Below the pieces are notes generated by a model. The model saw only the letters and a list, made by a program, of their open reading frames with translations. It was not told the DNA's origin and ran no database searches. Shown piece by piece: positions 47,420-55,361 of a DNA stretch of 64,000 nucleotides (positions within the stretch are counted from its first letter, which is position 1; every line of letters starts with the position of its first letter). The stretch comes from Kaistella montana (GTDB taxonomy: Bacteria > Bacteroidota > Bacteroidia > Flavobacteriales > Weeksellaceae): the NCBI RefSeq assembly GCF_024436175.1, contig NZ_JANFQP010000002.1, positions 1-64,000 on the forward strand. Reading direction: 5' to 3'. The position numbers were made by a program, and so were the translations under genes.

Positions 47420-47813
47420 TACGCAACTTTTTAAATTTTTCAAAATCTCGGATATAATCTTTCTCGTCAAAATGTTTATCAGATACGATTAATGCTAATG
47501 CATTGGTGGAAAAGTTCTCCAATCTTCTCCAGTACAGTCTAGGGATAAAAAGTCCATAATACGATCGGTTCAACGAAAACTTGACTTCTTCGCTACCATC
47601 ATGAAGGACAATATCAAAGCTTCCGGAAAGTGCAATAATAAATTCCTGCTGTTCTTTAAACGCATGACTTCCGCGATTTTCGCCACCGGGAACATTATAA
47701 ATCCAATAAGTCCGAGCAATTTCAAAAGGAAGCTGTCTTGGACTTTCAAAAAAAGAGAGATTTCCTCTGGGATCTACTATTTTGGGAAGGTTTATCAGTT
47801 CTGGTTTTTTCAT
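47409..47813 (-). CDS. FdtA/QdtA-family cupin (first of pair), locus B
   Basis: A 134-residue protein starting MKKPELINLPKIVDPRGNLS. The start ATG (47813-47811) overlaps the wecC TGA stop (47812-47810) in an ATGA junction, which decides this start over the upstream one at 47828. It is about 86% identical to the locus A counterpart, noticeably less than the other three proteins of the cassette. HAFKEQQEF again replaces the second His of its neighbour. Confidence 0.86.
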   Translation of the reverse strand: MKKPELINLPKIVDPRGNLSFFESPRQLPFEIARTYWIYNVPGGENRGSHAFKEQQEFIIALSGSFDIVLHDGSEEVKFSLNRSYYGLFIPRLYWRRLENFSTNALALIVSDKHFDEKDYIRDFEKFKKLRNEQ

Positions 47814-49018
47814 TTTTTTATTCCACAAAAGTCTAACACTATTTTACTATTGTTTATCACTAAACATTTAAACTCATCATGCGCTACCAAAAAAGCAACG
47901 ATATCAGCTTTTTCTACCGCTTCTTGATAGTCAGTCAGTTTAAAGATATTATGTTCTTTGATATTGGGTTCCGCGATAAAATACTCTTCATCATTAGCAT
48001 CTTGTAATACACGTTGAACAATATATTTAGCTGGCGACTCGCGCAGGTCATCAATATTGGGTTTGAAAGCCAGTCCCATTAGTGCAATCGTGGGTTCGCG
48101 GTTGTTTTTTAGTTTGAAATCTTTTCTTGCTTCTCGGATCTTATCGGCACACCAAAAAGATTTATAGTTATTGGTTTCTCTTGCTTGCGCAATCATTCGC
48201 GATTCCATTGGAAAATCTGCGGTTAGGAAATAAGGATCTACTGCAATACAATGTCCTCCCACCCCACAACCTGGTTGCAATATATTTACCCTTGGATGTT
48301 TGTTAGCCAATTGGATCAATTCCCAAACATTGATACCTGCTTTATCACAGATTAAAGAGAGTTCATTGGCAAAAGCAATTTGTGAATCCCTTGATGCATT
48401 TTCCGTCAGTTTACACATCTCTGCGGTACGCGCATTCGTAGCATGAAGCTCTCCTTTTACAAACTGTCCGTAAAAGGCCAGCGCTTTCGCGGTAGAAGCT
48501 TCATCAACGCCACCAATTACCCGATCATTGTGAACCAATTCGTACATCACATTCCCCGGTAATACCCTTTCCGGACAATACGCCAAAAAGATGTGACCTT
48601 TCAATTCCGGTCTTTTGGAAAAAATAAAATTCTGCATTTTTTCGGTGGTTCCTACCGGCGAAGTGGATTCGATAATATATAGATCCCCTTCTTTCAACAA
48701 TGGTACAATCGCCTCCGTAGCGGCCTGTACATAAGAAATATCGGGTTCATGATTTCCTTTAAAAGGCGTAGGGACTACAATAAGATATGTATCAGCTACA
48801 ATTGGTTGAATATCAGCTTTTAAAAAACCTTCTTTTACTGCTTTAGCAACAGCAATGTCAAGATCTGGCTCTACAATATGGATTTTACCTGAATTAATAG
48901 TATCTACCACATGTTGTGAAATATCCACCCCATGTACCGAAATTTTGTTGTTGGCTATCAATGCTGAGGTAGGTAGTCCTATATATCCTAATCCTATTGT
49001 TACTACTTTTGAACTCAT
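47810..49018 (-). CDS. wecC: UDP-N-acetyl-D-mannosamine dehydrogenase
   Basis: This 402-residue nucleotide-sugar dehydrogenase has VVTIGLGYIGLPTSALIANN (NAD site), STSPVGTTEKMQNFIFSKRP and GCGVGGHCIAVDPYFL with the catalytic cysteine (near 256). The ESTSPVGTTE and CGVGGHCIAVDPYF forms are those of WecC rather than the TviB group. It makes UDP-ManNAcA from the product of the WecB epimerase encoded just upstream (2-base gap). Confidence 0.95.
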   Translation of the reverse strand: MSSKVVTIGLGYIGLPTSALIANNKISVHGVDISQHVVDTINSGKIHIVEPDLDIAVAKAVKEGFLKADIQPIVADTYLIVVPTPFKGNHEPDISYVQAATEAIVPLLKEGDLYIIESTSPVGTTEKMQNFIFSKRPELKGHIFLAYCPERVLPGNVMYELVHNDRVIGGVDEASTAKALAFYGQFVKGELHATNARTAEMCKLTENASRDSQIAFANELSLICDKAGINVWELIQLANKHPRVNILQPGCGVGGHCIAVDPYFLTADFPMESRMIAQARETNNYKSFWCADKIREARKDFKLKNNREPTIALMGLAFKPNIDDLRESPAKYIVQRVLQDANDEEYFIAEPNIKEHNIFKLTDYQEAVEKADIVAFLVAHDEFKCLVINNSKIVLDFCGIKK

Positions 49019-49020
49019 TC

Positions 49021-50148
49021 TTATATATTTTGTGACTTAATGAAATTGACGATTTTTTCGCAAGCAAGTCCGTCTCCGTACGGATTATGCAAAGCAGACA
49101 TATTTTGATATCTTTCAACATCTGAAAGCAAGCTTTGTGCTTCTGCAACAATTCTATTTTTGTCAGTTCCTACCAAGATAACAGTTCCTGCCTTAACCGC
49201 TTCGGGTCTCTCTGTGGTATCACGCATTACAAGTACCGGTTTTCCTAAGCTTGGAGCTTCTTCCTGCACTCCTCCAGAATCAGTAATAATCATATAAGAC
49301 TGGGTCATTAACCACACAAAAGCAGGATAAGCTAATGGATTTATTAACTTGATATTATCTACATCTGATAGTATTTCATAAACGGGTCCCTTTACATTAG
49401 GATTTAAATGAACTGGATATACGATTTGAACATCTGGATTTGAAATCGCAATTTCCTTTAATGCCTCACAGATATTAATAAAGCCTTGTCCATGATTTTC
49501 TCTACGATGTCCGGTAACGAGAATCAATTTCCTTTCAGGATCTACCAAGTTTCTCAAGGCTTCAATTTCTTGATTTTGAATAGAATCTACTTTTCCACTG
49601 CTGTATAACAATGCATCAATGACCGTATTTCCGGTAACAAGGATGTTGTCGGCCTTGATATTTTCAGCGAGAAGATTTGCTTCGGACTGAAGGGTAGGAG
49701 CAAAATGATAATCTGCGATACGTCCGGTCAACTGTCGGTTCATTTCCTCTGGAAAGGGAGACCATTTATCATGGGTTCTAAGCCCCGCCTCTACATGGCA
49801 CACTTTCGCACCGGCATAAAATGCTGCTAATGCCGCAACTGAAGAAGTGGTGGTATCACCATGGACATACACATAGTCAGGCTTAAAATCTTCCAGCACC
49901 GGTTGGAGTCCTGTTATCAAATCAGCAGTCAAAGTATATAAATTCTGATTCGGTTTCATCAAATCCAAATCATAATCAGGTTGGATTTCAAAAAACTCCA
50001 ACACCTGATCGAGCATTTCTCTGTGTTGCGCAGTTACACAGACTTTGGTCTCAAACTTAGCATGCTTCTGAAATTCTTTCACCAGCGGAGCCATCTTTAT
50101 AGCTTCAGGACGGGTTCCAAAAATAATCAGATGTTTTGTAGTCTGCAT
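49021..50148 (-). CDS. wecB: UDP-N-acetylglucosamine 2-epimerase (non-hydrolysing)
   Basis: This 375-residue enzyme has the conserved [56 protein letters not shown] and [20 protein letters not shown] segments of WecB. The His, Asp and Glu residues used in catalysis lie in these blocks. It converts UDP-GlcNAc to UDP-ManNAc. With wecC it forms a unit near the head of locus B, after the Wza/Wzc pair. Confidence 0.96.
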   Translation of the reverse strand: MQTTKHLIIFGTRPEAIKMAPLVKEFQKHAKFETKVCVTAQHREMLDQVLEFFEIQPDYDLDLMKPNQNLYTLTADLITGLQPVLEDFKPDYVYVHGDTTTSSVAALAAFYAGAKVCHVEAGLRTHDKWSPFPEEMNRQLTGRIADYHFAPTLQSEANLLAENIKADNILVTGNTVIDALLYSSGKVDSIQNQEIEALRNLVDPERKLILVTGHRRENHGQGFINICEALKEIAISNPDVQIVYPVHLNPNVKGPVYEILSDVDNIKLINPLAYPAFVWLMTQSYMIITDSGGVQEEAPSLGKPVLVMRDTTERPEAVKAGTVILVGTDKNRIVAEAQSLLSDVERYQNMSALHNPYGDGLACEKIVNFIKSQNI

Positions 50149-50234
50149 CTCTATTGTAATTTTTCATTCCTGGAATGCTTTGTTTCATTCCTATAATTAT
50201 TCCTTTATGAGCTAAGAAAAAGTACTATATAAGG

Positions 50235-52577
50235 TTAACCAAATACTTCATACCATTTTCTCTTTTTCGGACCTTCGGTATAATAGCCGTATCCATATTT
50301 ATTGCCGTAACTCAAATTGATATTGCGAACATCATTCAGCACGATGGCAAATTTCCCTTTGGCATTTTCTCTTTGGATTTGCTCGGCAAATTCCATCATG
50401 TCTTTATCGGTATGTTCTGCCCGCATCACATACAGCAACAAATCCATATACCCGAGCAAATTAAAGGAATCGCTCACCATCAGCATCGGTGCCGTATCGA
50501 TCACAATATAATCGTAGTGAGGTTTCAGCTCCTCCAACATCTTCTCAAATCTTGGACTCGCCAAAAGTTCCGTAGGGTTCGGCGCAATGCTTCCACTTGG
50601 AATCACCTCCAAATTAGCATTCAACTTAGAAGGTTCAATAAAGTGCTCGATTTCAGCAGTTCCTGAGGCCAAGTAATCGGATAAACCGGTAGAGGAAAGA
50701 TTCATAAACCTCTTGAACTGAGGGTTTCGGATATCGGCTCCCACCAACAAGACCTTCCGGTTTTGCGCTAAAGTCAGCGCCGTATTCACACTGATCGTCG
50801 TTTTCCCTTCTCCTTTAATCGATGAAGAAACCAATAGGACAGAAGCCTGCCCCGGCACAGGCGGTTTAATGACAAACTTCAGGTTGGTCAGCATAATCCG
50901 GAACGATTCGGCAAATGAAGAGAAATCGTTGGTTCTAACCACGGCTTCTTCACCTTCTCCGCCATTGGGAATCTCTCCCACCACCGGAATATCCGGCAAA
51001 GCCTCCCGAATCTGACGGCGGCTGTGTACATAAGTATCAAGGGAGAATTTCGTATACAGGAACGCTCCAGGCAGCAACAATCCCAAAAGGACGGCTGTCA
51101 AATAAACGATATTTTTCTTAGGGGCTACCGGTTCTGAAAGGGTATAAGCCGGATTGACAATTTTAGCTTTCGGAGTGTTCACCGATAAAGCAATAGAGGT
51201 CTCTTCTCTTTTTTGCAAAAGATAAAGGAATAGGGCCTCTTTCAAATTCTGTTGTCTTTCAATGCTTCGGAAGATCTTTTCCTGTTGAGGAAATTTGCTC
51301 AGGCTGGAACCTGATTTGTTAATTTCTTCCTGCACCTGGCTCATCGAAATCTGCAACGTGGTACGTGATTTTCTCAGATTATCGCGAATCAACTCACGCA
51401 TTGAAGCAATATCGCGGTTGAATTGCTGTACCGCCGGGTTGGAAGGCGTTGCTTGTCTCAGCGTACGGTTTCGCGTCAGCACCAATTGGTTGTATTCATT
51501 GATGACTTGATCGAGACCTGCCGGCATCCCGACATTGGTTGGCAGCAACTGGTCATTGGCTGAGGAATTGGCAATCCTGAGAACCGAATCCACCATCTCG
51601 AGTTGGGTTCCGATCTCCATCATCTTCTTGGTATTCTCATTGGCATTCTGCATACTGAGTTGTGCCTGTGCCTGGAGATCAGCAATTTTATTTTCTTGCT
51701 TAAAGTTTTCCTTCTGGTTTTCAATACCGCCCAATTCACCGGTAATCAACCGGAGTCTATCATCAATAAACGCAGCGGTGTTCATCGCCTCCGCATTTTT
51801 GTCTTTAATCGCATCGAGGTTGTACTTTTTAATCAGTTCATTGAGGATATCTTCCGATCGAATAGGATTGGTTCCAATGCGCGACAGTTCCATAATGCTC
51901 GACTTCTTCTGAGGAATAACAACCGTCAGAGACGCTTCAATTTGATCGGCAACAATTCTCGGATTGGTCAATTGAAGGGTAAGGGGTTTGTCGAAAGTAG
52001 TACCTGGGTTTCTGTTCAATACAAAAGTTCCAAAAGGAGCTTTTATAGGAATCCCATACGTCCCGGAAAGTTCTTGGTGAGCCCCTTTAAGCTTAAATTG
52101 ATCAGCTCCTAACGGAGAAAGAGTATAGGTAAAAGATTTAAAACCCCGAGGGTTCACCAAGGAAAGGATACTGCCTTTTACAGGACTCGCTTCATACAAT
52201 TCAACCTCTTTAACATTGCCTTCATTAATCGTTTTAACTTCCAAACCTAATGTTTTCACCACCTGCAAAATCAAGGGTTTGGATTTAACCACCGATACTT
52301 CATTATCCACTTCATTCGATGTCAATCCTGAAGGCAATGCCATGTTCTGAAAATCCTGCAGTCCCATAGAACCACCGGATTTGCCATCTGCACTTTTTAT
52401 ATATAGCGAGGCCTTACTCATATATTGAGGGGTTGCATAGCGCAAGTAAATCCATGCTCCTACTAAAGCCAAAATCATGCAACCTAAAAACAAAGGCCAC
52501 CAACGGACATATCTTTGAATCTGCCTTTTGATTTGCCCACCATCGCGCTGGTTAAGGCTATTTTCTGTAAATTCCAT
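50235..52577 (-). CDS. wzc: Wzc-like tyrosine autokinase and chain-length regulator, locus B
   Basis: This 780-residue protein has an N-terminal span (about 29-48), a long periplasmic helical region, a second span (about 496-515) and a BY-kinase domain: Walker A SSSIKGEGKT (584-593), VGADIRNPQF and YIVIDTAPMLMVSD (about 690-703). The tail has [14 protein letters not shown] with clustered tyrosines. It is homologous to the locus A protein but strongly diverged. It lies 4 bases after the wza-like gene and acts with it to set chain length and drive export. Confidence 0.95.
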   Translation of the reverse strand: MEFTENSLNQRDGGQIKRQIQRYVRWWPLFLGCMILALVGAWIYLRYATPQYMSKASLYIKSADGKSGGSMGLQDFQNMALPSGLTSNEVDNEVSVVKSKPLILQVVKTLGLEVKTINEGNVKEVELYEASPVKGSILSLVNPRGFKSFTYTLSPLGADQFKLKGAHQELSGTYGIPIKAPFGTFVLNRNPGTTFDKPLTLQLTNPRIVADQIEASLTVVIPQKKSSIMELSRIGTNPIRSEDILNELIKKYNLDAIKDKNAEAMNTAAFIDDRLRLITGELGGIENQKENFKQENKIADLQAQAQLSMQNANENTKKMMEIGTQLEMVDSVLRIANSSANDQLLPTNVGMPAGLDQVINEYNQLVLTRNRTLRQATPSNPAVQQFNRDIASMRELIRDNLRKSRTTLQISMSQVQEEINKSGSSLSKFPQQEKIFRSIERQQNLKEALFLYLLQKREETSIALSVNTPKAKIVNPAYTLSEPVAPKKNIVYLTAVLLGLLLPGAFLYTKFSLDTYVHSRRQIREALPDIPVVGEIPNGGEGEEAVVRTNDFSSFAESFRIMLTNLKFVIKPPVPGQASVLLVSSSIKGEGKTTISVNTALTLAQNRKVLLVGADIRNPQFKRFMNLSSTGLSDYLASGTAEIEHFIEPSKLNANLEVIPSGSIAPNPTELLASPRFEKMLEELKPHYDYIVIDTAPMLMVSDSFNLLGYMDLLLYVMRAEHTDKDMMEFAEQIQRENAKGKFAIVLNDVRNINLSYGNKYGYGYYTEGPKKRKWYEVFG

Positions 52578-52581
52578 TGAA

Positions 52582-53376
52582 TTATCTTAATATCGTAATT
52601 AGTAAAGAAGCTACCCCAAGAACCACCCCACCAATCTGGAAGGCCAGGTTTCGGTTCGGATCAACATTCGCCGATTTTCTTTTAATAACATCTGGCTCTA
52701 CATACAGCACATCATTCTGCTGCATATAATAATAAGGAGAAGAGGTAATGTTCTTATCGGTAAAATCAATAACGATCGTTTGATCGGTTCCATTCTCGTT
52801 TCTCACGAGTTTTACGTTAGTCCGGTCTCCGTAATCGGTCATATCCCCTGCCATTCCTAAGGCCTGAAGAAGCGTCACCTTATCGGATGCACTGGTATAT
52901 TGCCCCGGCTTTTTCACTTCACCCAATACCGTAACATTGAAATTAAGCTGTCGGATCGACACCAATGGATCGGAAAGATAAGCATGCAAACGCTCTTCCA
53001 AATCCGCCCTCAATTGCGCCATCGTCATCCCTTTCACATAGAGTTTCCCCAATACCGGAAAGAAAAGATAGCCTTCATTGTCGATAAGATAACCCTGTGG
53101 AGCCGTTTGTGCCGCTTGGCCAGTTTGTACTTCGCCCGGATTACTCACCTGATTCATGGAATGGAGGTTAAAAGGTCTTACGGCAAATTCATCAAAAGCG
53201 GTGACTTTAATATCCAGTAGGTCGCCGGATTGCAAATGGGTTCCTTCAAAAACCGCCTGTTTTACTTGTGCTTCCGCAGCAGCCCGGTCGGTTTCCATAT
53301 AGATCATATTTTCTTTGGGCTTACAAGAAGAAAACGCCAACAAAAGAACAAATAGATATAACGTGTTTTTCATCAT
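52582..53376 (-). CDS. wza: Wza-like outer-membrane polysaccharide export lipoprotein, locus B
   Basis: This protein of about 264 residues has a lipobox (LLLAFSSCKP, Cys near 18), a Poly_export domain (SGDLLDIKVTAFDEFAVRPF), an SLBB-type segment (FNVTVLGEVKKPGQYTSASD) and a C-terminal hydrophobic stretch. ATGs at 53376 and 53373 are both possible; the TTG at 53379 is less likely. A TTG-19-TATATTTG promoter lies 17 bases before the start, so this is the first gene of locus B. Confidence 0.94.
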   Translation of the reverse strand: MMKNTLYLFVLLLAFSSCKPKENMIYMETDRAAAEAQVKQAVFEGTHLQSGDLLDIKVTAFDEFAVRPFNLHSMNQVSNPGEVQTGQAAQTAPQGYLIDNEGYLFFPVLGKLYVKGMTMAQLRADLEERLHAYLSDPLVSIRQLNFNVTVLGEVKKPGQYTSASDKVTLLQALGMAGDMTDYGDRTNVKLVRNENGTDQTIVIDFTDKNITSSPYYYMQQNDVLYVEPDVIKRKSANVDPNRNLAFQIGGVVLGVASLLITILR

Positions 53377-53392
53377 CAAACATTAATAGATG

Positions 53393-53422
53393 CAAATATA
53401 GAAAAATAGTTTTTTACTGCAA
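53393..53422 (-). promoter_or_regulatory. Promoter of locus B (wza)
   Basis: The minus strand has TTG (53422-53420), a 19-base spacer and TATATTTG (53400-53393). The start point is predicted near 53386, about 10 bases before the ATG. The -7 box and spacer length are the same as at the locus A wza promoter. Confidence 0.65.
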
Positions 53423-53710
53423 CAGTTTACTTCCTATTATATAATAAATGCAATACGCAGTAGGCTTTACGCTTTACGCAAGGGGTGATTGAGTTTTTGA
53501 GGGTTAAGAGGTTAGAAGGTTAGAGGGTTAGAGGGTTAGAGGGTTAGAAGGTTGTGAGTGATTGGGTGATTGGGTGATTGGGTGATTGGGTTTTTGAGGA
53601 TAGTGCGGATTTTCTTTTTTCGGGAGAGATGCAAGAACCGAGAGTCAAGAGTCAAGATTTGAGATTCTAGATTCTAGATTTTAGATTTTAGAGGAAAGAA
53701 CAAAGAGGAA

Positions 53711-53986
53711 AGAAAAATGACCATTCTATCATTACCCTACCTCCCTTAGAACAACGGAATATTCCCCTCTTTCGGAGGGGTGGCCCTTTGTCGGAGACGA
53801 AGGGTCGGGGTGGTTTTTCGGGAGAAGAAAGAGGAAAGAGGAAAGAAGAAAGAAGAAAGAAAAAAGAACCAAGAAAAATGACCATTCTATCATTATCCTA
53901 CCTCCCTTAGAACAACGGAATATTCCCCTCCTCCGGAGGGGTGGCTCTTTGTCGGAGACGAAGGGTCGGGGTGGTTTTTCGGGAGA
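53711..53986. repeat. REP-like element, two direct copies
   Basis: Copies at 53711-53826 and 53871-53986 differ at only a few bases over 116. Each has a palindromic centre (CCCCTCCTCCGGAGGGG in the second, 53924-53940), then TCGGAGACGAAGGGTCGGGG. An inverted, shorter relative is at 23398-23470. Such palindromic elements are known from Bacteroidetes gaps and can stall or terminate transcription, but that is not shown here. Confidence 0.7.
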
Positions 53987-54256
53987 GAGCCAAGAACCAA
54001 GATGAGAGATTTTAGTTGAGAGTTCATGGTTGAGAGTTGATGCCATTGATTCAAAACTCAAACGTTCAATTACTCCCAGCTTATTGCTTAAAGCATAAAG
54101 CATATTGCCTACAGCAGCACTCAAAAACTCAATCACTCAAAAACCCCAATCAACTTTCTAACCCTCTAACCTTTTAACCCTCTTAACCTTCTCACCTCTT
54201 AACTTTTTAACCTTCAAAAACTCAATCCCTCCGACCTAGGAGATTTTTGCGTTAAG

Positions 54257-54407
54257 AAAAATTAAGATTTCTTCGTAAACAAATCTTCTAAATAATAAAT
54301 GCATAAAAATCCCCACTGTTTGAGTGGCGGCAACAATATTGCTTTAACAACAAGACTTTCTTTCCGCCCGAGTTTTGGGGATTTTCTTAGAAGAAATCTT
54401 AATTTTT
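54257..54407. repeat. Fold-back element with perfect 18 bp terminal inverted repeats
   Basis: 54257-54274 is the exact reverse complement of 54390-54407 (GAAGAAATCTTAATTTTT). Nested inside are AAAATCCCCA (54306-54315) against TGGGGATTTT (54376-54385), and GGCGG (54326-54330) against CCGCC (54364-54368). The element could be a miniature inverted-repeat transposable element, a structured RNA or a terminator-like unit. Confidence 0.65.
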
Positions 54408-54422
54408 TAGCAAAAAGATCCA

Positions 54423-54465
54423 GTCTTGACTTTTTTGTTACTTTTTGTGTCAAGACAAAAAGTAA
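54423..54465. repeat. Overlapping inverted repeats (alternative hairpins)
   Basis: TTACTTTTTGT (54438-54448) pairs perfectly with ACAAAAAGTAA (54455-54465) around a 6-base loop. GTCTTGAC (54423-54430) pairs perfectly with GTCAAGAC (54449-54456). The two stems compete for the same bases, so a transcript could adopt either one. It lies 15 bases right of the fold-back element. Confidence 0.55.
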
Positions 54466-55082
54466 GGAAATAATAACCCTCGAAAGTCCGCCAAATCTCC
54501 AAAATCTGCGAGAGCCGCCATTACGCAATATGCAGTACGCTTTATGCCTTTGAGTGATTAGAAATCAAATCTGCAAAATCCAATAAATCTGCGACCCCTC
54601 ATTTTCAAATCATCAAATTCCAAAATCCTCCTCACAGAAAGCATAAAGCGTACAGCGTATTGCCTACAGCAGCACTCAAAAACTTACCCACAACCCTCTA
54701 ACCTCTTAACTTTTTAACTTTTTAACCTTTTAACCTTTTCGGAGAGATTCAAGAACCAAGAACCAAGATGAGAGATTTTAGTTGAGAGTTCATGGTTGAG
54801 AGTTGACGCCATTGATTCAAAACTCAAACGTTCAATTACTCCCAGCTTATTGCTTAAAGCATAAAGCATATTGCCTACAGCAGCACTCAAAAACTCAATC
54901 ACTCAAAAACCCAATCACAACTTTCTAACCCTCTAACCTCCTAACCTCCTAACTTTTTAACCTTCTAACTTTCTAACCTTCTAACCTCTTACCCCTCAAA
55001 AACCCAACCACCCCTCCTATATTACATAATCATCAACAGTACCCCGTATTTACTCTATTAACATTAAATTAATATTAAAATA

Positions 55083-55114
55083 TTTGCAAATTTCGCAAAG
55101 TCCTTTTATTTTTG
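55083..55114 (+). promoter_or_regulatory. Promoter of the T9SS surface protein gene
   Basis: TTTG (55083-55086), a 20-base spacer and TATTTTTG (55107-55114) fit the Bacteroidetes promoter. Transcription would start near 55120, leaving a leader of about 240 bases before the ATG at 55362. Confidence 0.6.
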
Positions 55115-55361
55115 AAAAAAATAAATACACATGATGAAAACTTTACTTTTACAGAGAACCCTCTCTAGTCCCAACTCCTGCAAAGCGGGTATAGAATAAG
55201 TCGCTTTTCCGGCGGTAGCATTTCTTTCCTTTATTTTCGACCTTGACCTCATGGAGGATTCAACATTTTAAATAATGTTGCAGACCGCGTATTGTATTGC
55301 GGATCCCCATCATGAAACCACGAAAAACTTTTCATCTTTAAAAACTTTAAAACAAATAAAC
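55115..55361 (+). promoter_or_regulatory. Long structured 5' leader with a short open frame
   Basis: The leader holds a 22-codon frame (55131-55199, MMKTLLLQRTLSSPNSCKAG and two more residues), a perfect hairpin CAACATT-TTAAAT-AATGTTG (55261-55280), and CCGC/GCGG pairing at 55285-55302. It may be a regulatory leader, but no known riboswitch was recognised. Confidence 0.4.

Larger units (their letters stand above)
53440..55070. repeat. Large intergenic repeat zone, about 1.6 kb
   Basis: This zone has no credible gene. It contains (GGTTAGAG)n at 53505-53555, (GTGATTGG)n at 53560-53590, two tandem copies of a 116-base REP-like element (53711-53826 and 53871-53986), two copies of a block of about 155 bases (53992-54146 and 54758-54911), the 28-base repeat at 54231-54258, a fold-back element (54257-54407), a hairpin (54423-54465), a 216-base block shared with 26403-26620 (54495-54710) and (AACCTTCT)n at 54930-54995. 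Open frames in it are built from repeats. Confidence 0.8.

Noticed and set aside
47414..47470. Longer N-terminus for the second locus B cupin (to 47470)
   Set aside because: The extension lies inside the upstream cupin gene and is absent from the otherwise nearly identical locus A twin.
50149..50234. CATTCC/GGAATG inverted repeat as a terminator between wzc and wecB
   Set aside because: The arms are separated by a single base and no T-run follows on the minus strand; it is not a plausible intrinsic terminator.
50149..53379. NusG/UpxY-type antiterminator at the head of a capsule locus
   Set aside because: No gene of that type was found at the start of either locus; both begin with enzyme or export genes.
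53500..53600. CRISPR-like array of regular repeats
   Set aside because: Units are contiguous degenerate tandem repeats of about 8 bases with no unique spacers, and no cas genes are nearby.
54262..54528. An 88-codon minus-strand frame
   Set aside because: It spans the fold-back element, the hairpin and repeat DNA, with no protein-like composition or start signal; better explained as non-coding structure.
53732..54902. Minus-strand frames near 53732-54136 and 54714-54902 with identical starts
   Set aside because: The identity comes from the duplicated 155-base intergenic block; the frames consist of repeat units and lack start signals.
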